The notes under the pieces: model-generated | Databases searched by the model: none | Seen by the model: only the letters and a program-made list of their open reading frames with translations | Told to the model about the DNA's origin: nothing | From: Perca fluviatilis | Lineage: Eukaryota > Chordata > Actinopteri > Perciformes > Percidae | Length of the DNA stretch: 64,000 bases | Assembly (NCBI RefSeq): GCF_010015445.1 | Contig: NC_053118.1 | Coordinates: 7,997,781 to 8,061,780, forward strand | Direction of reading: 5' to 3' | Shown: positions 51,268 through 60,185 of the stretch, piece by piece | How positions within the stretch are numbered: position 1 is the first letter of the stretch | How the letters are laid out: the number at the start of each line of letters is the position of its first letter | Made by a program: the position numbers and the translations under genes

Positions 51268-54200
51268 GGGGGGGGGGGTGGGTGGGGCGGGGGGGGGGGG
51301 GGGTGTGTGTGTGTGTGTGTGTGTGTGTGGGGGGGGGGGCTGTGGCAGTTTTTGTGTAGTTCAGGTACCAGCAGGCTGTGGGACAGGGCTGTGTGTGTGT
51401 GTGTGTGTGTTGTTTAGGTACCAGCAGGCTGTGGGACAGGGCTGTGCATGTGTAGTTCAGGTACCAGCAGGCTGTGGGACAGGGCTGTGTGTGTGTGTGT
51501 GTGTTGTTTAGGTACCAGCAGGCTGTGGGACAGGGCTGTGCATGTGTAGTTCAGGTACCAGCAGGCTGTGCGACAGGGCTGTGCGAAAGGGCTGTGCATG
51601 TGTAGTTCAGGTACCAGCAGGCTGTGCGACAGGGCTGTGCGTGTGTAGTTCAGGTACCAGCAGGCTGTGGGACAGGGCTGTGCGTGTGTGGTAGTGTAGA
51701 TCAAAGTTGAAGGTCTAACACCAGAACGTTGGCAGCCATTAAAATGATCTTTGCCAGGTAGACAGTGTGCAAGAGTTTGTTTTGCAGATTCAGGGAGCAG
51801 TACAGTGCTTTTTTATTTTAAAGCTTTTTATTGCATATAGAAGATCATAACGTCATTGTATTCTGGATTTTAAGGTTACTCATCTTATATTGTTGCTTAT
51901 ATTTATTAGTGTTAAACATGTTAATATCTGTCAAATATACATCCGCTGTATATGCTGCCATATCCACCTGCCTCAGATATATAAGCAACCTGTTATATTT
52001 GTAACTATTATACTATGATAACTATATAACTATAATAATCTGCATGTTGTTCAGGTAAAAACCCAGTTAGGTGATCGCTGTGGGGCGTTAAGAGGTTTAA
52101 TAGAGCAAAGAATTGTCTGAAAACCAAGTGATTTGATCGATTAATCAACAATCGAAATATTGAACATGAGTTGAGAACTACTCAGACACTCAGTGTCCAC
52201 CCCTGACTGTAGTTTGTATGCTTCATCCCTGTCTTCTCTCCCTGGAGCAGGCTGGAGAGGAAACACGTGGCCGCACATTTGGTCCAGCAGAGAGCGCTGT
52301 CCGGGGCCGACGCCGTCAACGCACTCAGACCCTTCTACTTTGCAGTCCATCCTGACTTCTTCGGTCAATACCCCAGGGAACGGGTACGTCTCATACATAC
52401 CCGGCGACTGTTTGGAGTCCAAAGAAATATTGTGTTGTAGAAACAACTCTGAAGTGATCTATTAAAGGAATACGCCACCGTTTGTTGAAATAGGGCTTAT
52501 CGCGGTCTACCCTGGCTGTAGATAGGTGGGCCAACGCATTTTTGTGTCTCAGTGCAAGTAATTAGGTTGTTTTTTTTGTCTTTTGTTGGCTCACTTTTAC
52601 TCACAACATGCTAACCGGCAACATAGGATTCCATTCACTACGCTAAGCTAACTAGCGGCGGCGCTGCCGGGAAGCTACGATACCCATTAGCAGCATTAGC
52701 AGCACCTGTGAGTTTATCATGTGACAGCGAAAACGCCAAAGGCGGAGCAGTACGTCCTGTATGTCCCTTACCGGCTAACGTATTTCAAGATGGCGCATGA
52801 ATATGGAGCTTCTACCCCAGTTCATGCAAATGTAACATTTCAAGCCAAAAGGAATACTTGGAATTGATGGTGGTGGTAAATATTCATGAAAAAGGACACG
52901 TTTGTGAACGGGCAATACAGATTTTGATAATGAACAACTAAACACGTTACACACTGGACCTTTAACACCCACTGTTGTGTTTTACAGGAAGTGAATGAGA
53001 ATTCATTAAAGAGGCTGAATGGATATCTGGACAACCTGCAGAAGCCCGGCTCGCGCTCGGTGCAGCCAGTGAAGCTCACCTTTTACGTCAGGGACACAAA
53101 GGACGGCAGCGATGTGCAGCCAGAGCTCCTCGCCTCGGGTACAGCTTTTCATCAGTATGGCTCATAATATTTGTGAGATCTGTCTTTACAAATCTAAAAG
53201 CTCCCGGCTGGTTCTCAGGGTTCCGGCCAGTGAGTTTCACTCTGCAGACAAACGACGTCCTGAGCACGGTGAAGAATGTCCTCAAGTCCTGCAGCCTGCC
53301 CACGGGGCACATGGAGGGACTGGCAGCAAGTGCAGAGCCATCCAAAAGTCCAGCGGAGGCGGGGCTGCCCTTCTACAGACCTATCAGATGGGACAAGAGC
53401 TACTACACCTTCACTGGGTTCCGAGACCCTGAGCAGGAGCTGCAGCAGGCCCAGAGAATGGAGCCCACTCTGATGTTAGTAACACTGGAAGCGCAGCGCT
53501 CGGTCTGCACTCCCACTTACAACTGACCTACACACAGAGAGAATCCCACAGGCTCAAATATCTTAAACAGTTCAGACCACTGTACGTTTCTGTTGGTCCA
53601 TAGGTTAGGGGAACTCCACCCATTCTTAAAGGAATACGCCACCCTTTGTTGAAATAGGGCTTATCGTGGTCTACCCTGGCTGTAGATAGGTGGGCCAACG
53701 CATTTTTTTGTCTCAGTGCAAGTAATTAGGTTGTTTTTTTTTGTCTTTTGTTGGCTCACTTTTACTCACAACATCCTAACCGGCAACACAGGATTCCATT
53801 CACTACGCTAAGCTAACTAGCGGCGGCGCTGCCGGTGTTGCACCGGACTAAAACAATTCATGCACAAAAAATGTGTTGGCCCACCAGCTAGGGAAGACCG
53901 TGATAAGCCCTATTTCAACAAATGGTGGCGTATCCCTTTAAAGTGCCAATATTGTGCAAATTTTCAGGTCCATAATTGTATTTTGAGGTTGTACCAGAAT
54001 AGGTTTACATGGTTTAATTTTCAAAAAGCACCATATTTTTGTTGTACTGCACATTGCTGCAGCTCCTCTTTTCACCCTGTGTGTTCAGGTCTCTGTTTTA
54101 GCTAGTGTGGAGGCATCTCAACTTCTGTAACATCTTTGTTGTCAGTAGCTAGGTAAGGACTACATGAGCTAGCTAGCTGTTTCTCCAACTTCAGTCAGTA

Positions 54201-54351
54201 CAAGGCAGGATTAGCCGGGAGACTTCTTCTAAACGAGGGCGCACTTCCATATCATATCCGTGGAATACCTGCAGAACAGGGACATGGAAGTAGTTCTATG
54301 CAATTTTTATTTTGTAGATTAGGGTGAATTGGTGTGTGTTGTAGCAGTTTC

Positions 54352-54403
<52 letters not shown>

Positions 54404-54830
54404 TCAGAAAGAGCTAGCATGCTACGGTTAGCCCCCTCGTCTCGGCTACTGACGTAGAAAGCTGTGCAGATTTTGAACAGCTCACCAGGAGACTGAAGGC
54501 AGGACACGTTCAGAAACCGTATCTCACTCAGAACAGCATGGATCGTTTTTTTTTCCAAAGTTTGTATGCGTGTGGAAGCACCAGAGACACAAAATAACTC
54601 AATTTTTAAAAACAATCCCAGAAAAAGTGTTTCTTTTTTCATAATATGGGCACTTTAAAATCCATACATGTTAAAGACAGATGTTGTAGAGGACGCTGAG
54701 AGCAGCAGGGGAGTGCTGTGAGGGTTTCACACCTGAGAGCTCTTCAACAGAATCAAGACACCAGATTACAGTCCACGGAGCAGCTCCACACTTTCTAAAA
54801 AGTTTGAGACTACACTCTGGTTTCTGGCTC

Positions 54831-54867
<37 letters not shown>

Positions 54868-56003
54868 AGCACTAACGCTGACTCGTCCGTGGATATAACC
54901 CATTCTTCAATTAGGTGGCGTTCCCCTCTAAGCAAACCAGAATCCAAAATGTTGATCAGCGAGCTTCGCAGGACTTTGGCCAGTTTGTGTTTTTGAGCTT
55001 TGGACGGAGCCAGGCCAACTGTTTCCCCACTGCTTCCAGCCTGTATGCTAAGCTAGGCTAACCAGCTCCTGACTCCAGCTCTGTACTGAACAACTCCGTT
55101 CCATTTTATTCACAGTGTCAAATCCTCAAACCCAATTAATCTCAGGACACTTTACAGCTAGAGCAGGTCTGGACCACACTCTAGAATTCTAATGAAGAAC
55201 ATATGACTGATATCCATCTGCTCATCTCACTCTCGGAAAGATGGTGAAAGATTTATAGTGAAAGAGCAAGTTTGAACTCTTAACGGGGCATTTATTAATA
55301 TTGAGAAGTGGGGTTAGACCTTTGGAGAAATATGTGACATTTAGGGATCGACCAATATTTTTAGATTTTTTTTTTTTAGTGCCGATGCCAATTTTTTTTT
55401 TATTTTTTTTTCCATCAGCCTTGGCCGATGACCGATAACGGGCTGCCGATATTTGGAGCCGATACTGCTTTTGCTCCCTCAAATTACATCACAAAAATGT
55501 AAAACCCCGCCACACGGGATTTTGTTTTCGGAATCTGCTCTGCCATTTATTTCAAAATAATAAACAAAAAAAAAGATCAGTGTCACTTCTGCAATCATCT
55601 TACATTCATATTGCCCAAATTATGTCATGTTATTATGAAAAAAACTATCGGCGAACGCAGCAGCCGCGTATCGGCTGGGTCTATCACTAGTGACAGTGGG
55701 CTGGCATTCAGGTGTTTACTATTCTGTTAGCAGACTATTTGACCTGTTTCGGTGTTCTGCACACCGGGGCAGGGCTGTTCATTCTTGTGATAGTCTGAGT
55801 GGTTCCGTGTTGCCTTCTCTTTGTCAGCTCATGGCTGAGAAACAACGAGCCCGAGGCCACCAAGAAGTACAATGCTAGTCTTCCTCGGAGAGAAGAGCTG
55901 AACAGACTGAAGAAGGAACTGTGTCACAACTTCCATCTGGCTGATATCAGGTACACTCGACTCTACCCTAACACTTAGGAAGTGCTGCTGGCCGTGGCCT
56001 GTC

Positions 56004-56041
<38 letters not shown>

Positions 56042-56415
56042 GGTGAAATTTTGAGCATCAACGACTTCATTCCCTGCATTCTGACACACTTTTATTGACC
56101 AATTTACGGTGGAAATACCTTCATTTAGCCTATGTGAAGAAGAAAAACATGACATTTCAAAAGCTATCAAAATGATAATGGAAAGTATGTTGTTACGTGT
56201 CATTGCACATTTTTAAGTGGGTATGTAGAAATCCTGGATCTTTCTTAGTAGGTATACTGCGTATAGCTGCATATCACATAGACTACACCACTGCCCTGAA
56301 TCTTTTTAAGTCACTGCACATTATGATTTAAATGACCGAACGGTAATGTGTTTTTTTCTGGGGACAGGGACGTGAACTGTAGCTGAAGCTGTGTGCATAT
56401 TCCCGTGCCGATGAC

Positions 56416-56465
<50 letters not shown>

Positions 56466-57038
56466 CAGGTGGCAGCGCAGCTGGGGAGTGGCCCACCGCT
56501 GCTCTCAGCTTCAGAGTCTGAGCCGGCTGTCCCAGCAGAACCCCGAGGCCCTGATCAACCTGCAAGGTAAAGAGTCTCCCTGAGGACAGGACGTCCTGTC
56601 TGCACTCCCAGCGCACAGTCGTCACAGTCCGTCTGTCTGTCTCTTCCTATCTATATGCAGAAATATACACGTTCTGTACCATATTAAACAGACCAAAATA
56701 AAATAGAAACCACCCTGGTTTATTCTCACTTTTCTTGCAAGACGTCCAGACGCCAGGTGGCTGGGCTGTTACGTGACAAAACCAGCGCTGTGTTTCAGTC
56801 TGCGTGGACTAGGGCTGTCCCCTGACCGAAGAAGTTCTTAGTCGGACGACTTTAGTTTTAATCGACGAATTGATCTGTGCGCTTTGATCCGTCGTTAAGA
56901 TAGAAAAGTGCGATACAAATGCAGTCAATTTACAGACGTAAAAGGCAGTTTCTCCACAAAGAATCACGCAAAAGCAGCGCTTTCAATCTCGTGTTTACCA
57001 GAGATGTGCTCAGAAGTTCTTATTTCCACAAGCCATCT

Positions 57039-57124
<86 letters not shown>

Positions 57125-60100
57125 TCACATACGAACCATATGCAATAACTAGTACTTTTAGTGTGTATATTTCTCTTTGTGTATGTCATTCTTTCTAATT
57201 TTGTGTGTATATTTCTTTCTAATTTGTTGTTTTAATATTGATGTCTTGTCTTTTACATTTAGATTTACATTACTGGGTGAACTGCTGCTGAAAATTTCGT
57301 CGTTCATTTTGTACAACGACAAATAAATCTTCTGATTCTGAAGTTTCTTGGAAATAAACCATTCAGCATGAGAAGTATAACAAGCGACTGATCAACTAAA
57401 GAAAGTCTTAGTTGACTAAGACCCAAAACGACCGATCAGTCGACTAATGGACGAGCCCCCGTGTGAGAGAGAGGTCGTTATTAGTTAGGTAGAGATGTCA
57501 CCTGGTGTAGAGCTCTAATTTCCCAGCTCTGGTTGGTTTTGCGTCCAGCTCCGCACACACGTCGGCTCTCCTCTGGGGCTGCCTGCCACTTAGAGCTGGG
57601 CAATATATCGATATTATATCGCTATCGTGATATGAGACTAGATATCGTCTTAGATTTTGGATATCGTAATACGACATAAGTGTTGTCTTTTCCTGGTTTT
57701 AAAGGCTGCATTACAGTAAAGCGATGTCATTTCTGAACTTACCAGACTGTTGTAACTGTTCTATTATTTGCCTTTACCCACTTAGTCATAATATCTACAT
57801 TACTGATGATTATTCATCAAAAATCTCATTGTGTAAATATTTTGTGAAAGCACCAATAGTCAACACTACAATATCGTTGCGGTATGGAAAATATTGTGAT
57901 ATTTGATTTTCTCCATATCGCCCCGCCCTACTGCCACTGAAGCTGGGAAAATAGTTCTGGTTAAAAAAAAAAAAAATAGAATCTCCCAAAAGATTTTCAT
58001 TTGCGTCAATCCCGCATGAGCAAACGGAGCAGTAGTTTCTATTATTTTTAGAACAATATTCTGACGAAGCCCTTTACTCTTTTACTCCCCGCAGGACACA
58101 CCGTGGTGTTTGCCGACCAGTCGGGGATGAACGCCTCGGGACACATCATGCTGGGAACCATGGACGTTCATCATCAGTGGACCAAAGTAATGCAGCTCGC
58201 AGTGCTTCTGCTGTCACATCCTCTCTGTGCTCCTCTCTGTGTCCTAACCCCCCATATCACCCCCCCCCCCCGCCCCCAATCCTTACCTGTGTGTCTCCAG
58301 CTGTTTGAGCAGCTGCCCGGCTACCGCAGCCTGCAGCAGCAGACGGACTGGCTAAAGGAGAGGATCAGCCTCCTGCTGGGTGGCACTCAGGTGGTCCACG
58401 TGGAGAGGCTGGGCCCGGTCCAGCCCATCGCCGAGCACTACAGCACCCTCAGCACCTTCCACAAGACCCTGATGTCCCGCCGGCTCCGCCTGCACCCCCG
58501 CAGCCTGCAGGGCCTCACCATGCTGTTGGAGAAGTACGCCACGTCGCATTTGAACGCCTCACGTTGACGCGCTTGCTGTGCGCTTTTCATTCAGACGCCG
58601 TTTGTTTGTCTGTTTGTGTCGATCGCAGCGACCGCTCTAACCCCAGTCTACACGAGATGGGCCACTTCATCATCCCCGCCAACTGTGACCCCCCCAAGCT
58701 GCAGGTCTTCCTCCAGAGCCAGGCGCGCGAGGCCAGACAGCGCACGCAACGCAAAAACCAGTGAGTCAAACAGACCGCTTTGCTCTAAAAGTCACTGATT
58801 CCAGAAATCACGGGGTCATGGTACACGGCTGGCAGCCCCTCCGAGTCCAGGGCGCAGTCTACATGATGACGTCATTCGAAGATTACATTTCCATCGCTAC
58901 GTTATGGTTTAAAAATGAATATCTTCTGCTACGTTTCCCCCTCTCTTTCCCCCTGCTCCTTCTCATTCCCCCTGCTCTGGTGTTTCCCCTCCCATTCCCC
59001 TGCTCCTGGTGTTTCCCCTCTCATTTCCCCTGCTCTGGTGTTTCCCCTCTCTCTTCCCCCTGCTCTGGTGTTTCCCCTCTCATTCCCCTGCTCTGGTGTT
59101 TCCCCTCTCATTCCCCCTGCTCTGGTGTTTCCCCTTCTCATTCCCCCTGCTCTGGTGTTTCCCTTCTCATTCCCCCTGCTCTGGTGTTTCCCCTTCTCAT
59201 TCCCCCTGCTCTGGTGTTTCCCCTCTCATTCCCCCTGCTCTGGTGTTTCCCCTTCTCATTCCCCCTGCTCTGGTGTTTCCCCTCTCATTCCCCCTGCTCT
59301 GGTGTTTCCCCTCTCATTCCCCCTGCTCTGGTGTTTCCCCCTTCTCATTCCCCCTGCTCTGGTGTTTCCCCTTCTCATTCCCCTGATCTGGTGTTTCCTC
59401 CCTCATTTCCCCCTGCTCTGGTGTTTCCCCTCTTCTTCCCCCTGCTCTGGTGTTTCCCCTTCTCATTCCCCCTGATCTGGTGTTTCCCCTCTCATTCCCC
59501 CTGATCTGGTGTTTCCCTCTCATTTCCCCCTGATCTGGTGTTTCCCCCCTCATTCCCCCTGATCTGGTGTTTCCCCTTCTCTTTCCCTTGCTCTGGCGTT
59601 TTCCTCTCTCTTTCCCCTGCTCTGGTGTTTCCCCTTCTCATTCCCCCTGCTCTGGCGTTTCCCTCTCTCATTCCCCTGCTCTGGTGTTTCCCCCTCTCAT
59701 TCCCCCTGCTCTGGTGTTTCCCCCCCTCATTCCCCCTGCTCTGGCGTCTGTTTGTGTCCAGTCTGCAGTGGAGTTCATACACTTCACTGATCTATCTGAG
59801 AATTATACAGAGAAACAAGCACACTATCCGATGTATACGTCTTTGAACTAAACGGACCAATCATTTAAATATCAGATGATTTTAGCCAAGAACCTCTGAT
59901 TTTTCTCAAATGTTTTCAGTGTTTGTTCGCTAATAAAATATATGTGTGTGTTTGTCCAGGCTGCAGGCGGAGGAGGAGGCTGCGGTGAAGCTGTGTCTCC
60001 ACAGTCTGTCTCTGAGGAGTCTGTCCAAGGAGCCCAGCGTCAGCTCCAGCCAGATGATCCGCTGCTGCAAACGGCTGGTGGAGCAGCGCTCCCCCCTCAC

Positions 60101-60185
60101 GCAGGGCCTCCACTTCTGTGTCTCTCACTTCTACTCGGTCATGCAGGACGGGGACCTGTGTGTCCCCTGGGACTGGAAGAGCTGA
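51166..60185 (+). CDS. tcaim: tcaim, T-cell activation inhibitor, mitochondrial, complete (10 exons, 492 aa)
   Basis: Exons 51166-51200, 52251-52383, 52988-53138, 53219-53474, 55828-55950, 56469-56566, 58095-58186, 58301-58533, 58629-58760 and 59960-60185 total 1479 nt in one frame with consistent phases. The protein has a short basic N-terminus fitting a mitochondrial presequence. A J-like N-terminal domain (DUF4460 type) follows, with NALRPFYFAVHPDFFGQYP at about residues 37-55. The C-terminal DUF4461-type region carries FTGFRDPEQEL, RWQRSWGVAHRCSQL, GHIMLGTMDVHHQWTK, LHPRSLQGL and HFYSVMQDGDLCVPWDWKS. Length and block order match human TCAIM (about 496 aa). The family is vertebrate and mitochondrial, implicated in T-cell activation and mitochondrial morphology; its biochemical reaction is unknown. 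No frameshift or premature stop. Confidence 0.96.
51229..51340 (+). repeat. Long G-runs and GT tracts in tcaim intron 1
   Basis: Starting about 30 bp after the exon 1 donor, several runs of 9 or more G alternate with GT tracts on the transcript strand. This can form G-quadruplexes in RNA and DNA. Exact G counts in such runs are unreliable. Confidence 0.9.
51359..51700 (+). repeat. Minisatellite of the tcaim exon 1 splice-donor segment
   Basis: Units of about 43-56 bp, each starting TTCAGGTACCAGCAGGCTGT or TTTAGGTACCAGCAGG and continuing GGGACAGGGCTGTG plus a variable GT tract. The GT of each donor-like site is at 51365, 51418, 51461, 51512, 51555, 51611 and 51654. The unit copies the true exon 1/intron 1 junction at 51195-51222. 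Confidence 0.93.
52251..52383 (+). CDS. tcaim: tcaim exon 2
   Basis: Acceptor ctggagcag, donor gtacgt. Arg12 to residue 56: LERKHVAAHLVQQRALSGAD then AVNALRPFYFAVHPDFFGQY. Start of the DnaJ-like domain. Confidence 0.96.
52462..52975. mobile_element. Chimeric TTAA-flanked element: left half of B, right half of another family
   Basis: TTAA 52462-52465 and AGGAATACGCCACCGTTTG are followed by element B sequence to about 52670 (GGCGGCGCTGCCGG). It then switches to unrelated sequence ending ACACTGGACCT and TTAA 52972-52975. The termini are therefore not inverted repeats of each other. It ends 12 bp before exon 3. Confidence 0.75.
52988..53138 (+). CDS. tcaim: tcaim exon 3
   Basis: Acceptor tgttttacag, donor gtacag; residues 57-106 and the first base of Gly107. 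EVNENSLKRLNGYLDNLQKP and VKLTFYVRDT match the TCAIM family closely. Confidence 0.96.
53219..53474 (+). CDS. tcaim: tcaim exon 4
   Basis: Acceptor ggttctcag, donor gttagt; residues 108-191 and two bases of Ile192. FRPVSFTLQTNDVLSTVKNV and RPIRWDKSYYTFTGFRDPEQ are diagnostic. The donor GTTAGT is less common than GTAAGT but keeps the frame with exon 5 (TL-I-SWL). Confidence 0.93.
53626..53941. mobile_element. TTAA-flanked element B, copy 3
   Basis: Full length: TTAA, AGGAATACGCCACCCTTTG, interior as in 44580-45032 but without the microsatellite, CAAATGGTGGCGTATCCCT, TTAA 53938-53941. The right TTAA is shared with element C. Confidence 0.9.
53938..54658. mobile_element. TTAA-flanked element C (AGTGCCAATATT...AATATGGGCACT)
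   Basis: Starts at the TTAA that closes element B and ends at TTAA 54655-54658. The inverted ends differ at one base. The interior carries a GATA microsatellite (about 54354-54403). Confidence 0.85.
54833..54866. repeat. (GA)n microsatellite
   Basis: Pure GA tract in tcaim intron 4. Confidence 0.95.
55342..55690. mobile_element. DNA element with TAGGGATCGACCAATA / TAGTGATAGACCCAGCCGATA ends
   Basis: The imperfect inverted ends and repeated GCCGAT words (GGCCGATGACCGATAACG, GGCTGCCGATATTTGG) resemble a widespread fish MITE. tcaim intron 4. Confidence 0.5.
55828..55950 (+). CDS. tcaim: tcaim exon 5
   Basis: Acceptor ctttgtcag, donor gtacac. It completes Ile192 and encodes residues 193-232, SWLRNNEPEATKKYNASLPR then REELNRLKKELCHNFHLADI. 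Charged and probably helical. Confidence 0.95.
56009..56039. repeat. (TA)n microsatellite
   Basis: Pure TA tract in tcaim intron 5. Confidence 0.95.
56418..56461. repeat. (TG)n tract forming the 3' end of tcaim intron 5
   Basis: The GT tract ends in GTGCGTGCAG, the acceptor of exon 6, leaving no conventional pyrimidine tract. Confidence 0.95.
56469..56566 (+). CDS. tcaim: tcaim exon 6
   Basis: Donor gtaaag. Arg233 to residue 265 and one base of Gly266: WQRSWGVAHRCSQLQSLSRL then SQQNPEALINLQ, a highly conserved TCAIM block. Confidence 0.96.
56811..57460. mobile_element. DNA element (TAGGGCTGTCCCC end) with nested LINE tail and CA array
   Basis: TAGGGCTGTCCCCTGACC at the left and repeated AGTCGGACGACT/AGTTGACTAAG/CAGTCGACTAATG words on both sides suggest one interrupted element. 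Inside are a CA array (about 57041-57121) and a retroposon tail (AATTTCGTCGTTCATTTTG, then ACAAATAAATCTTCTGA). Confidence 0.5.
57591..57930. mobile_element. hAT-type MITE, TAGGGCTGGGC family, copy 3 (opposite orientation), perfect 8-bp duplication
   Basis: Flanked by CTGCCACT at 57583-57590 and 57931-57938. Ends TAGAGCTGGGCAATATA and CATATCGCCCCGCCCTA. tcaim intron 6. Confidence 0.9.
58095..58186 (+). CDS. tcaim: tcaim exon 7
   Basis: Acceptor ccccgcag, donor gtaatg; residues 267-296 after split Gly266: HTVVFADQSGMNASGHIMLG then TMDVHHQWTK. Confidence 0.96.
58301..58533 (+). CDS. tcaim: tcaim exon 8
   Basis: Acceptor tgtctccag, donor gtacgc; residues 297-373 and two bases of Asn374. LFEQLPGYRSLQQQTDWLKE, SLLLGGTQVVHVERLGPVQP, LRLHPRSLQGLTMLLE. 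Confidence 0.96.
58629..58760 (+). CDS. tcaim: tcaim exon 9
   Basis: Acceptor cgatcgcag, donor gtgagt; residues 375-417 with split codons at both ends. DRSNPSLHEMGHFIIPANCD then PPKLQVFLQSQAREARQRTQ. Confidence 0.95.
58925..59757 (+). repeat. 27-28-bp pyrimidine-rich minisatellite in tcaim intron 9
   Basis: About 30 units of CCCCTGCTCTGGTGTTTCCC plus CTCTCATTC, with a CTGATCTGG variant block around 59380-59570. The plus (transcript) strand of the array contains no AG dinucleotide. Long open frames across it (Pro/Phe/Ser/Cys-rich) are artefacts. Confidence 0.97.
59960..60185 (+). CDS. tcaim: tcaim exon 10 (C-terminus and stop)
   Basis: Acceptor gtttgtccag. It completes Gln418 and encodes residues 419-492, including LSLRSLSKEPSVSSSQMIRC and FCVSHFYSVMQDGDLCVPWD, ending WKS and TGA at 60183-60185. 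Confidence 0.97.

Noticed and set aside
58761..59504. 247-codon Pro/Phe/Cys-rich open frame
   Set aside because: Read-through of the tcaim intron 9 minisatellite. The true exon 9 ends at 58760 and exon 10 starts at 59960 in a different context.
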